Positions 1 through 6,216 of a stretch of 6,394 nt of DNA are shown here, piece after piece; the stretch's first letter is position 1, and every line of letters starts with the position of its first letter. Source of the DNA: Actinomycetes bacterium. Its GTDB lineage: Bacteria; Actinomycetota; Acidimicrobiia; Acidimicrobiales; Palsa-688. Under the pieces are notes generated by a model. It was not told where the DNA came from and ran no database searches. It was given only the letters and a program-made list of their open reading frames with translations. The stretch covers positions 1 to 6,394 of the forward strand of contig JAKAWM010000175.1 in the NCBI GenBank assembly GCA_021827285.1, written 5' to 3'. A program made the translations under genes and the position numbers.

Positions 1-1236
1 TAAAGTGATCCCCGTCAGGGGGATGAGGCGGGTTATGCCACCAACTATGACGAAGACCTGTACGCCCATCAGCAGGGACAAACCCGTGGCTAGTAGCTTG
101 CTAAATGAACGCCGTGCGCGGACGGCGACCCGGAGCCCCGACCCTATCATTAGGAGGTAAGCAATCAATAGTGCTGCGGCACCTACCAACCCGATCTCTT
201 CGCCGATGGTCGCGAAGATGAAGTCAGTGGAGGCCTCGGGGATTATTTGCGGGTTGCCCTGGCCCGGTCCGAGCCCCCACATCCCCCCGCCGGCCAAAGC
301 GAATAGGCCTTCGATGATCTGGTAGCCCGTGGTTGCGAAGTGGGGCCAGGGATCTAGCCAGGCCTGAACGCGCGTCTGAGCGTGGTGCACGACGTCAAGG
401 GCGAATATGGCACCTACCGCAAACAGGCCGCTGCCGAGGCCGAGGTAGGCCCAGCGCCCGGTGGCCACCCAAAGCAAGCCCACAAAGAGGGCAAAAAAGA
501 GGAAGGAGGATCCCAGGTCGTTCTCGGCTAGCAGTATGAGGAGGGAGAAGCCCCAAGCCACCAGGAGCGGTGCCAAATAGCGCGGCTCCAGTACCATCCA
601 CCGCCCTACGCGGCGAGTACCTGTCGCCAGCAAGTCAGCCCGTTCTGCTAGGACCGAGGCAAAGAAGACAGCCAAGGCCAGTTTGGCAAACTCGCCTGGT
701 TGGAACGACAGCGGGCCAAGCCGCACCCAAAGGCGAGCCCCGTTCACGTCTTCTCCTATATGGGGGGCGAGGGGCAAGAGCAACAGGACTATCCCCGCAA
801 GGGCAATTGAGTAGCGGTAACGCTCCAGGTAGTTGGCATGGCGGAAGAGGGCGAGCGTGGTGGCGAAAGCGAGCACGGCGATAAGGGTCCAGATAGCCTG
901 GGCGGATGCTTCCGCTGGGTTGAGCCGGGCAATGAACACGTAGCCGACCCCGTTCAGCAGGGCGGCCATGGGTAGCAGGACCGGGTCAGCTTGGGGGGCG
1001 AGCCACCGAAGGCTCAGGTGGGCGGCCAGCATCAGCGCAAAGACGAGCGCGAGGAACGGTCCGATGTTGGCGGGGAGGGAACCCGCCTTTCCCAAGCTGG
1101 AAAGAGCATATAGGCTCCCGGTCAGCACCAGGACGAGCAGGATCATCCCGAGCTCGCTGCGCCGTCGGGGCGGGTGGAGGTACTGGAGCGCCACGGTGCC
1201 CCGTTGCCCCCCGGGCCGTGTTGCTGGGGTGCTCAC
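1..1236 (-). CDS. rodA: RodA/FtsW-family SEDS peptidoglycan polymerase (3' end cut by window)
   Basis: SEDS-family integral membrane glycosyltransferase, which polymerises lipid II into glycan strands with a partner class B PBP. I read 412 residues in one open frame to the window edge; roughly 50-60 C-terminal residues should be missing (inferred from family length). Seen: many hydrophobic spans (about 30-46, 57-75, 85-103, 113-131, 142-157, 220-237, 243-258, 262-281, 347-365, 384-400); PGEFAKL with E182 and K185; LAENDLGSS near 236-244; GYQIIEGLFALAGGGMWG at 304-321; and PEASTDFIFATIGEEIG with D338 of the TDF motif, the position known to be essential in RodA proteins; GGITRLIPLTG at the end. 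Chosen start is the GTG at 1236, which overlaps the pstP stop as GTGA; a weak SD-like GGTGAG lies 6 nt upstream. The name rodA rather than ftsW rests on the fhaA-fhaB-pstP neighbourhood, where mycobacterial rodA precedes pbpA. Confidence 0.93.
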   Translation of the reverse strand, partial: MSTPATRPGGQRGTVALQYLHPPRRRSELGMILLVLVLTGSLYALSSLGKAGSLPANIGPFLALVFALMLAAHLSLRWLAPQADPVLLPMAALLNGVGYVFIARLNPAEASAQAIWTLIAVLAFATTLALFRHANYLERYRYSIALAGIVLLLLPLAPHIGEDVNGARLWVRLGPLSFQPGEFAKLALAVFFASVLAERADLLATGTRRVGRWMVLEPRYLAPLLVAWGFSLLILLAENDLGSSFLFFALFVGLLWVATGRWAYLGLGSGLFAVGAIFALDVVHHAQTRVQAWLDPWPHFATTGYQIIEGLFALAGGGMWGLGPGQGNPQIIPEASTDFIFATIGEEIGLVGAAALLIAYLLMIGSGLRVAVRARRSFSKLLATGLSLLMGVQVFVIVGGITRLIPLTGITL

Positions 1237-2594
1237 CGCTTGCTCACCGTCGTCGGGGTGACAGTGGTGGTAGTGAGAGCCGGCCGTGTGGTCGAGCTGG
1301 CGACCGTGGTTGGGGGGCTGGTCGAACTGGTGCTCTTCGCCGTCGTTGTAGGGCTCCTCGGGCCGCGCCGAGGGTTGGGCCGGAGACGGGGCCGCTTCGC
1401 CGCTTCAGCGGCCTCCTTTTCCGCCACGCGTCCATCGATGTAGGTCCACGCCTTGGCCAGCGAGGGCTCCGTCACTCCCGCTTGCAGTTCCTGGAGCCGG
1501 CTGGGCAGTACCGCTGCCCCGGTGTAGTTGGTGACGACGGCGAGAGTGGGGCCGAACCACAAGACGCCCCCGGGGTGACCACGGAAGATGGCAATATGCC
1601 CGCGCTGCAAGCCGACAAAGTAGGTCGAGCGCGCGTACCAAGCCACGCCGGCGATGGCCCCACCAATGACAACGGCCAGTGCTGCCACAAAGCTCGCGAA
1701 GCGAAAAGTCAACAACCGGTGGCCCGGCTGTCTATGGGTCAGCCAGTGGGGCCAACGTGGTCGCGCCTCGCCGTGGCGTTCGCCCCCGAGCGGTTGGCTG
1801 TCGTCCAGCGCGACCGGCGACGTCTCTTCGGGGACGATGGTACGCAGGTCCTCGGCGCTGTCGGGGTCGGCCATCACGTCCACGATGACCACCGTGATGT
1901 TGTCGCTCCCCCCCTGTGACCGGGCTAGGGCCACGAGTTCTTTGGCGGCGGCACTGGGGTCTTGAAAGCGGCGTAAGACCGCTACGATCTGGTCGTCCGT
2001 AGCCTCGCGGCTCAGCCCGTCACTGCACAACAGGTACCGGTCGCCTCGTGCCGGGTCGAGGTGGATGAGGTCAACGTCGGCCGATGGCTCGATACCCAGC
2101 GCCCGCGTGAGCACGTTACGTTGCGGGTGGACCGCCGCCTGAGCCTCACTTATCTGGCCGTCATCCACCAACTCTTGGACCAGGCTGTGGTCCACCGTGA
2201 GCTGATGAAGGGAGCCCTGGCGGAATTGGTAGACGCGCGAGTCGCCGATGTGCGCCACCGCCAGACCGCTGGTGCCGTCTTCCCGCTCGACCAGGGCTAG
2301 AACGACCAAGGTCGTCCCCATCCCGAGCATCTCGCGGTTTGCCCGTGCCTGTTGCCAAATGGCGTGGTTAGCGGCCCTGACGGCGTTGTCCAGGGCTTCG
2401 GTTGTGCGTTGGCCGGCAGCCTCAAAGGCTGCCTGCAGGGCATGCACCGCCGTCAAGGAAGCCACCTCGCCCGCGGCATGGCCGCCCATGCCGTCCGCGA
2501 CCGCGTAGAGGCCCGGCGAAACGAGAAGCTGGTCCTGGTTAGTGGTGCGTACGAGGCCAACGTCGGTGGCGGCCCCGGCTACCAGTTTGCTCAT
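1233..2594 (-). CDS. pstP: PP2C-family Ser/Thr protein phosphatase with one membrane span (PstP)
   Basis: Metal-dependent phosphatase expected to dephosphorylate the PknA/PknB-type kinases and their cell-division and wall substrates at the inner membrane. 453 residues. Catalytic domain about 4-240: GLVRTTNQD (13-21), VADGMGGHAAGE (32-43, D34 a metal ligand), GMGTTLV (91-97), HIGDSRVY (115-122), LLCSDGLS (188-195, D192) and GGSDNITVV (228-236, D231). A juxtamembrane linker follows, then a hydrophobic span at about 299-321, then an external domain beginning STYFVGLQRGHIAIFRG, as in other actinobacterial PstP proteins. The tail, about 405-453, is basic (RLRPNPRRGPR) and then very rich in Thr/Ser/Pro. 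Start: the ATG overlaps the fhaB stop as ATGA and has GGAG 8 nt upstream. The stop overlaps the rodA GTG, so expression is probably translationally coupled. Confidence 0.95.
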   Translation of the reverse strand: MSKLVAGAATDVGLVRTTNQDQLLVSPGLYAVADGMGGHAAGEVASLTAVHALQAAFEAAGQRTTEALDNAVRAANHAIWQQARANREMLGMGTTLVVLALVEREDGTSGLAVAHIGDSRVYQFRQGSLHQLTVDHSLVQELVDDGQISEAQAAVHPQRNVLTRALGIEPSADVDLIHLDPARGDRYLLCSDGLSREATDDQIVAVLRRFQDPSAAAKELVALARSQGGSDNITVVIVDVMADPDSAEDLRTIVPEETSPVALDDSQPLGGERHGEARPRWPHWLTHRQPGHRLLTFRFASFVAALAVVIGGAIAGVAWYARSTYFVGLQRGHIAIFRGHPGGVLWFGPTLAVVTNYTGAAVLPSRLQELQAGVTEPSLAKAWTYIDGRVAEKEAAEAAKRPRLRPNPRRGPRSPTTTAKSTSSTSPPTTVASSTTRPALTTTTVTPTTVSKR

Positions 2595-3079
2595 TTCTGC
2601 AGCTCCAGTACGGTGCGGCCCACTTGAAGACGGTCTCCTCGCCTGAGCGGCACTGCGCTCGTCACCTTTTTTCCGTTCACCAGGGTCCCATTGGTAGAGC
2701 CGAGGTCCTCGACCCAGTACTCATGGTCCTGGAGGAACAGTCTCGCGTGAAGGTGGGATACGAAGTTGTCTGCTGCCAGGGCAACGGCGCACCCGGGTGC
2801 CCGACCAATAGTGACCTCTCGGCTCAACTCGAAACTAAGCCCGCCCGCCCCCTCTCGGTCCAGCACGACCAAACGCAGCGGCAGGCTACGGTCCCCGCCC
2901 AGCCGGCTCCGGTCCCTCGAGGGCCGGCCTTCGGGCTGGGCCGGGCTACCAGGTGACTGGGCTGCCACCACCTTCGGGTCGTGCACTTCGGCCCAGACCG
3001 CCCTCACGACTCTGAGGAAAAAGAGGTAGAGGAGCGCCAAGAAGGCGTACTCGAGGAAGCGCAGGGCCTGCTCAGTCAA
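2591..3079 (-). CDS. fhaB: Membrane-anchored FHA-domain protein FhaB (FipA-like)
   Basis: Phosphothreonine-binding adaptor of the actinobacterial division/elongation operon. In mycobacteria the FhaB/FipA protein connects PknA/PknB phosphorylation to the FtsZ/FtsQ machinery; that role is transferred here by family and position. 162 residues: N-terminal hydrophobic anchor at about 8-28 (LEYAFLALLYLFFLRVVRAV), a Pro/Arg-rich linker at about 35-65, then the FHA domain at about 68-162. Binding residues seen: G92-R93 (TIGRAPG), S108 and H111 (VSHLHARL, with His where Arg is usual between them), and LGSTNGT with N130. Start is a TTG immediately after the fhaA TGA stop, with GGAG 8 nt upstream. No ATG or GTG in this frame fits better, since the anchor begins within ten codons. 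The 3' end overlaps pstP by 4 nt. Confidence 0.92.
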   Translation of the reverse strand: MTEQALRFLEYAFLALLYLFFLRVVRAVWAEVHDPKVVAAQSPGSPAQPEGRPSRDRSRLGGDRSLPLRLVVLDREGAGGLSFELSREVTIGRAPGCAVALAADNFVSHLHARLFLQDHEYWVEDLGSTNGTLVNGKKVTSAVPLRRGDRLQVGRTVLELQK

Positions 3080-3868
3080 TCACGTCGCTCCAGGGACACC
3101 AAGATCCGGTGGCCCGCCATGCCGTCCGGTGCCGGGTGCGGCCGCAGGGTGACCCGAGCGGGCCTCTTCATGCGGGCCGGACTGAGCTGCTTCCCTCGCC
3201 GGCTCCTGCCCCGCCGAGGACACCTCAAAGCGCAGGTTGGTCGAGCCAACGGTGATCTCGTCGCCGCTCTGCAACTGATGCGAGCCGCCGATGCGCTGGC
3301 CGTTAACCCTGGTCCCATTGGTGCTACCGACATCGACGACCACCCAGTTGCCATCAGCTGCGCGCCGCACCTCGGCGTGGTGGCGGCTGACGTTAGGGTC
3401 GGCCACAGCGAGGTCGCACTCGGGTAGCCGGCCGATGCTGAGCGTGCCTCCTTCGAGGAGGACCCGGCGGCCATCAGGGAGCGTGACGCTGGCCACTCCT
3501 TCTTCGGGCACCATGTTGCCAGCGACCAGCAAGGTGCCAGGGCGCAGGGACGCGTCCGTAGCGATCTCGACGCTCACCGGGCCGAGGAGGGTGTACCCCT
3601 CCTGACTGGCGTGGTCCTTTGCCACCTGGACCAGCTCTTTTACCAACTCCTCCTCGATCGGCTCGAAGCGAGCCCGGTCAGTGCTGGAAAGGAGGACCTT
3701 GAAAGCATTAGGAGCCAGCACCCCGCGGGGTGCTACCGCCCGGCGCAGGTCGATCTCGCGGGCCAGGCGCCTACCTATCTCGATGGGCTGCAGGCCGCTG
3801 CGGAACACCCGGGCGAAGGTCCCTTCAACGAAGCGTTCGAGACGGCGCTCGAAACCTTGTAGTCCCAT
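3080..3868 (-). CDS. fhaA: FHA-domain protein FhaA (DUF3662 + FHA)
   Basis: Cytoplasmic phosphothreonine-binding protein. Mycobacterial FhaA binds phosphorylated wall-synthesis partners such as the MviN pseudokinase domain; the same role is inferred here. 262 residues: DUF3662 N-terminal domain at about 1-115 (GFERRLERFVEGTFARVF, LAPNAFKVLLS, LLGPVSVEIA), a very short connector, and a C-terminal FHA domain at about 121-216 with G146-R147, S161 and H164 (VSRHHAE) and N184 (VGSTNGTRVNG). The long low-complexity linker of mycobacterial FhaA is absent. Instead there is a 45-residue Gly/Pro/Glu-rich tail after the FHA fold (217-262). The ATG start gives the usual family N terminus, but no convincing Shine-Dalgarno precedes it. 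As first gene of the operon it may be translated from a short leader or leaderless mRNA. Its stop directly precedes the fhaB TTG. Confidence 0.93.
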   Translation of the reverse strand: MGLQGFERRLERFVEGTFARVFRSGLQPIEIGRRLAREIDLRRAVAPRGVLAPNAFKVLLSSTDRARFEPIEEELVKELVQVAKDHASQEGYTLLGPVSVEIATDASLRPGTLLVAGNMVPEEGVASVTLPDGRRVLLEGGTLSIGRLPECDLAVADPNVSRHHAEVRRAADGNWVVVDVGSTNGTRVNGQRIGGSHQLQSGDEITVGSTNLRFEVSSAGQEPAREAAQSGPHEEARSGHPAAAPGTGRHGGPPDLGVPGAT

Positions 3869-4117
3869 TGTTGGCCCGCATCGTACCTCGGCCTGGCTGC
3901 CTCCCCGTTGCAGGCGCCAGGGCAGCCCTCCCTACTGGCTTGGCAGGGGCCCGTCCAGGTGTGCGCCACCGCGGGCACGCCCGGCCGTGGGCCCTAACAC
4001 CCGGCTCAGGCAGTGCACCGAGCCTCAAACCAGCAAGAGCAAGGAGGCTGGTGTTCATGTAACCTTTGCTAGTGCTGCCTGGGTCGACGCGAGCACCCAG
4101 GCGGTGCGAGACCACTC
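3869..4117. other. Intergenic region between fhaA and tRNA-Leu (divergent promoters expected)
   Basis: 249 bp without a gene I can support. The minus-strand operon (fhaA onward) and the plus-strand tRNA must both start from here, so two divergent promoters are expected. I cannot name convincing -35/-10 pairs. TAACCT at 4060-4065 fits a loose TAnnnT -10 for the tRNA but has no good -35. Open frames crossing the region, including one on the minus strand running from about 4115 into fhaA, show no recognisable protein family. The one strong structure is the inverted repeat at 4077-4102. Confidence 0.5.
4077..4102. repeat. Perfect 8-bp inverted repeat 5' of tRNA-Leu
   Basis: Arms GCCTGGGT (4077-4084) and ACCCAGGC (4095-4102) are exact reverse complements around a 10-nt loop. 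If the helix is allowed G-U pairs it extends to about 4072-4107. It ends 15 nt before the tRNA 5' end. No T-run follows on either strand. It could be a leader hairpin of the tRNA precursor, a U-less terminator, or an operator. Confidence 0.55.
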
Positions 4118-4205
<88 letters not shown>

Positions 4206-4336
4206 GCTGTGAGTAGGGAGTTTGTGGTAGCGGACCGCTGGCGGTCGAGTTTGGCGGAGGGCCGTCTGCTAACCGTTTGCTAACGGGGCAGTGCCGCGCT
4301 AACGCGTGGGCCGCGGAGCGTGATTGCTTGGTTCAC
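4206..4336. other. Element end between tRNA-Leu and hicB (candidate attL flank)
   Basis: 131 bp with no supported gene. It holds a small hairpin GACCG-CTGG-CGGTC (4233-4246), the GCTAAC repeats at 4267-4303, and the 3' flank of hicB. Minus-strand transcripts from int-hicA-hicB must either terminate here or run antisense through the tRNA. Neither hairpin is followed by a U-run in that direction. Confidence 0.4.
4267..4303. repeat. Repeated GCTAAC words with a CCGTT/AACGG palindrome
   Basis: TGCTAAC occurs at 4267-4273 and 4278-4284 (11-nt period), and a third GCTAAC at 4298-4303. The first two overlap the inverted repeat CCGTT-TGCT-AACGG at 4273-4286. Short direct repeats about one helical turn apart beside a tRNA attachment site resemble arm-type sites for a tyrosine integrase or its directionality factor, but this is inference; chance or a U-less terminator is possible. 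Confidence 0.35.
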
Positions 4337-4552
4337 TCAGGCGACGTCGACGCGGATAGTTTCCGTGGCGGAAGGCGGCGGGACGGGCAGGCCATCCTCT
4401 CGCATTCCCTCGATGTGGAAGGCAATGGCCTCTCGGATCAGCCGCTCCACCTCCTCACGGCTCTCGCCCGCCGCCACGCACCCCGGTAGGTCTGGGACGT
4501 AGGCCCCCCAGGCGTTCCCCTCATGTTCGAGGACGACCAGGTACTGCTTCAT
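4337..4552 (-). CDS. hicB: HicB-family antitoxin
   Basis: Antitoxin expected to bind and block the HicA mRNA interferase. 71 residues with the HicB partial RNase-H-like fold: MKQYLVVLEHEGNAWGAYVPDLPGC at 1-25 (motif YVPDLPGC at 18-25), AAGES (27-31) and the helix REEVERLIREAIAFHIEGM (32-50). There is no C-terminal HTH or ribbon-helix-helix DNA-binding domain, so it is the short form of the family, and autoregulation by HicB alone is doubtful. Start: the ATG overlaps the hicA stop as ATGA, with an AGGA Shine-Dalgarno 5 nt upstream. The toxin gene comes first, the usual hicAB order. Confidence 0.9.
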   Translation of the reverse strand: MKQYLVVLEHEGNAWGAYVPDLPGCVAAGESREEVERLIREAIAFHIEGMREDGLPVPPPSATETIRVDVA

Positions 4553-4743
4553 TGCTGTCCTTTCAGGCCTGCCTGCCTCCAGATATTGCCCAGCGTACCG
4601 CTCAGGACATCGCTGCCCAGCTTGCCAGCCACCGTCACGACCTCAACTCGGCCCGGGCGCCGGAACTGCCGATGCGACCCAGTCTGGCGAACCATTTGCC
4701 AACCGTTGTCCTCGAGGACGCGGACCACGTCGCGGACCTTCAC
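4549..4743 (-). CDS. hicA: HicA-family mRNA interferase toxin
   Basis: Small double-stranded-RNA-binding-fold ribonuclease toxin that cleaves mRNA and inhibits translation until bound by HicB. 64 residues, normal for the family: KVRDVVRVLEDNGWQMVRQTGSHRQF with catalytic His24 in the GSHRQF motif, VVTVAGK in the middle, and GTLGNIWRQAGLK near the C terminus. The chosen start is the GTG at 4743, which begins exactly at the conserved V-KVRDVV N terminus. It overlaps the integrase stop as GTGA, with GAGG almost touching it and GGGG about 9 nt upstream, so re-initiation after the integrase is plausible. The same frame stays open upstream to 5001, but that stretch lies antisense to nothing of its own: it is the integrase coding sequence in another frame and resembles no family. 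Confidence 0.9.
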   Translation of the reverse strand: MKVRDVVRVLEDNGWQMVRQTGSHRQFRRPGRVEVVTVAGKLGSDVLSGTLGNIWRQAGLKGQQ

Positions 4744-5390
4744 GCCTCTGCCCCAGCGGCTCGTGCTTCCGGAGGCTGCTCGAATACCACCGCCGCTACC
4801 TTGTTCGCTGCTTCTCTGTCGAGCTCGGGGAGCACGTGCTGGTAGATGTCGGCCGTCACAGCGGTCGTACTGTGGCCGAGCCTGTCCGCTACCACCCTCG
4901 TTGGCACCCCCGCGGCGAGAGCCAAGGTCGCATGAAGGTGCCTCAGATCGTGGAGCCTGATCGCCGGTACTCCCGTCTGGCGGCTCAGAGCGGTGAACCA
5001 TCGCGAAACCTGCTCGGGGCGCAGAGGTGCGCCGTCTGGGTGGGCGAAGACCAGCCCTTGGTCACGGAAGGCCGGCCCCATCAAGAGGCGCTCTTCCGAT
5101 TGGCGGTACCTATGGTGCCGCAGCTCTTCTACCAACCGTGTGTCGAGGCTTATCTGGCGTCGCCCCCGGTTGGTCTTAGGTTCTCCGATCACAAGGCGGT
5201 GGTCTACAGGGACAAGGCTGCGCCGGATGACGACATTGCCTGCCTGTAGATCTATGTCGGACCACCGAAGTGCCAGAGCCTCGCCGCGGCGGACGCCCGT
5301 CAAGATGTAGAACAGCCACAGCGCGTAGTTGCTGTCACTAGATGCTCCATCCAAGAAGCTATGCAGCTGCTTGGCTGTCCAAATCTTCAT
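4740..5390 (-). CDS. int: Tyrosine recombinase/integrase, C-terminal catalytic part (split gene)
   Basis: Catalytic domain of a phage/integrative-element tyrosine recombinase, which cuts and rejoins DNA at the attachment sites. 216 residues from the ATG at 5390. All six catalytic positions are present: R34 (TGVRRGE), K72 (EPKTNRGRRQISL), H147 and R150 (LHDLRHLHAT), H173 (RLGHSTTAVT) and nucleophile Y183 (ADIYQHV). In related full-length integrases this starting Met is internal, in a P-E-M-x-x-W context. Here the same codons, R-R-P-E, are readable in this frame just upstream of the ATG, so this is the second half of one gene broken by a frameshift near 5410-5414. The ATG overlaps the stop of the N-terminal part (ATGA), so it might still be translated separately. 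Its own stop overlaps hicA. Confidence 0.9.
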   Translation of the reverse strand: MKIWTAKQLHSFLDGASSDSNYALWLFYILTGVRRGEALALRWSDIDLQAGNVVIRRSLVPVDHRLVIGEPKTNRGRRQISLDTRLVEELRHHRYRQSEERLLMGPAFRDQGLVFAHPDGAPLRPEQVSRWFTALSRQTGVPAIRLHDLRHLHATLALAAGVPTRVVADRLGHSTTAVTADIYQHVLPELDREAANKVAAVVFEQPPEARAAGAEA

Positions 5391-5905
5391 CTCGGGTCGG
5401 CGCGCTTTCGGGGGTCGGCGCCGGTGGCTGGGTTGCGCGCTAGGAGTTGCCAGCGGACCGCATCGCGGAGTGCCCGATGAAGTGTCGCGTGGATGCGACG
5501 GACAGATGCAGGGCTCAGGGGCTGGCGGCCGTTGAAACCCTCCTGTAGGGACCCGTAGAAGGCGTTAATGGCAGCGGGCGTCAGCTGCTGGAGCTGCAGG
5601 TGGCCGAAAGCAGGCGTCAGGTAGCAGCGCACGTGCATCTCGTACGAGGAGAACGTGGTTGGCCGGAGCGTCCCCTTGGCCGCAGGAAGCCATGTCATCC
5701 GCAGGAACTCCTCGATCGTGACCTTGGTCGGTTCGATATAGGCGCCCACTTGCAACGCGTGCATGACCGAGTTGAGAGCGAGCTGGGCATCCTTCTTCGT
5801 CCTGAACCCGCCCTTGGTCTTTTGGCGCCGCCTCCCGGCAGCATCCCGCCCCGCGTCGACGACGTAACTCCAGGTTTCACCTCGGCGGTATAGGTGCCCA
5901 CGCAT
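5387..5905 (-). CDS. int: Tyrosine recombinase/integrase, N-terminal part (frameshifted)
   Basis: DNA-binding half of the same integrase. 172 residues: an arm-type (AP2-like) N-terminal domain at about 1-50 (MRGHLYRRGETWSYVVDAG, TKGGFRTKKDAQLAL), then the SAM-like core-binding domain at about 62-165 (TIEEFLRMTWLPAAKGTLRP, YLTPAFGHLQLQQLTP, ATLHRALRDAVRWQLLARNP). The start at 5905 is chosen over an upstream ATG at 5944 because AGGAGG (5911-5916) sits 5 nt before it and the family begins M-(A/R)-G-H-x-Y-R-R-G. The frame ends in ADPRKRADPR-stop. Adding one G to the G5 run at 5410-5414 (plus strand) would read ADPPKARRPEMKIWT straight into the catalytic part, giving one protein of about 388 residues. 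This is either a real frameshift mutation, a sequencing error, or (less likely) programmed slippage. Confidence 0.88.
   Translation of the reverse strand: MRGHLYRRGETWSYVVDAGRDAAGRRRQKTKGGFRTKKDAQLALNSVMHALQVGAYIEPTKVTIEEFLRMTWLPAAKGTLRPTTFSSYEMHVRCYLTPAFGHLQLQQLTPAAINAFYGSLQEGFNGRQPLSPASVRRIHATLHRALRDAVRWQLLARNPATGADPRKRADPR
5410..5414 (-). other. Homopolymer (C5 on coding strand) at the integrase frameshift
   Basis: A run of five G on the plus strand is the point where the two integrase frames must meet: upstream codons read A-D-P in frame one, and downstream codons read P-K-A-R-R-P-E-M in the other. One missing base here explains the split. The run is not a canonical X XXY YYZ slippery heptamer. 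Confidence 0.75.
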
Positions 5906-5910
5906 TATCT

Positions 5911-5916
5911 CCTCCT
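5911..5916 (-). promoter_or_regulatory. Shine-Dalgarno deciding the integrase start
   Basis: AGGAGG on the minus strand, 5 nt before the ATG at 5905-5903. It selects this ATG over the one at 5944, which has no comparable site. Confidence 0.8.
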
Positions 5917-5952
5917 CGCTCGGTGCTGCCGAGCCGCGGCGCATCGCGGATT

Positions 5953-5959
5953 GAGGAGG
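5953..5959 (+). promoter_or_regulatory. Second Shine-Dalgarno, in-frame upstream start candidate
   Basis: GAGGAGG followed after 5 nt by a GTG at 5965 that is in the HTH gene's frame with no stop between (86 codons upstream of the 6223 start). The added stretch is Pro/Ser/Arg-rich and matches no family I know, so this may be a fortuitous site or a real extended form. Confidence 0.35.
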
Positions 5960-6168
5960 CTCCCGTGGCGTCGCCGCCCCCGGCAGAGCCTCGAGGCCTG
6001 AGCGGGTCGTTCGCCGCTGACGAGGCTAGCAACCGGCAGGGACCGGAAAGTCCGACGCCTCACCTCGAAGCGCCTTTTCAAGAGGCCGCCAATAGCTCGG
6101 TCGGTTCGTCGCCTCGTGGTTGGAGACCTGAACGGTGCGCACGCCGCCCACCGTCTGGGCTCCCGGCA

Positions 6169-6187
6169 TGGCCGGTCGTGCCGGCCA
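6169..6187. repeat. Perfect 7-bp inverted repeat upstream of the HTH gene
   Basis: TGGCCGG (6169-6175) and CCGGCCA (6181-6187) flank a TCGTG spacer. It lies about 35 bp before the GTG at 6223. It may be an operator for a small DNA-binding protein or an RNA hairpin affecting translation. GC-rich palindromes arise easily by chance in such DNA. Confidence 0.4.
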
Positions 6188-6211
6188 GCCGCCAGTTGGT
6201 GACCACGACCT

Positions 6212-6216
6212 GGAGG
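6212..6216 (+). promoter_or_regulatory. Shine-Dalgarno for the short form of the HTH gene
   Basis: GGAGG 6 nt before the GTG at 6223. This near-ideal site supports 6223 as a start that places the HTH domain right at the N terminus, as is usual for excisionase-like proteins. Confidence 0.65.

Noticed and set aside
1218..1919. Long plus-strand frame of 233 residues antisense to pstP.
   Set aside because: Arg/Gly/Pro-rich translation typical of the shadow of a high-GC gene; the minus strand carries clear PP2C motifs.
3076..3474. Minus-strand frame of 132 residues overlapping fhaA.
   Set aside because: It is fhaA sequence in another frame; fhaA has an uninterrupted FHA domain there.
3825..4115. 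Minus-strand open frame between tRNA-Leu and fhaA (96 residues).
   Set aside because: It overlaps the fhaA start in a different frame, has no recognisable domain and no convincing ribosome site.
4233..4246. GACCG-CTGG-CGGTC hairpin as the tRNA terminator.
   Set aside because: Only a 5-bp stem with no real U-run; too weak to call a terminator.
4744..5001. A 150-residue version of HicA with a long N-terminal extension in the same frame.
   Set aside because: The extension overlaps the catalytic end of the integrase in another frame, is low-complexity, and HicA proteins are normally 60-75 residues. The GTG at 4743 matches the family start.
5387..5414. Programmed -1 ribosomal frameshifting to make full-length integrase.
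   Set aside because: The C5 run does not form a canonical slippery heptamer and I see no clear stimulatory structure; an indel or sequencing error is simpler. Not excluded.
5988..5997. 10-bp palindrome GCCTCGAGGC as an operator.
   Set aside because: Palindromes of this size are expected several times by chance in a window of this length.
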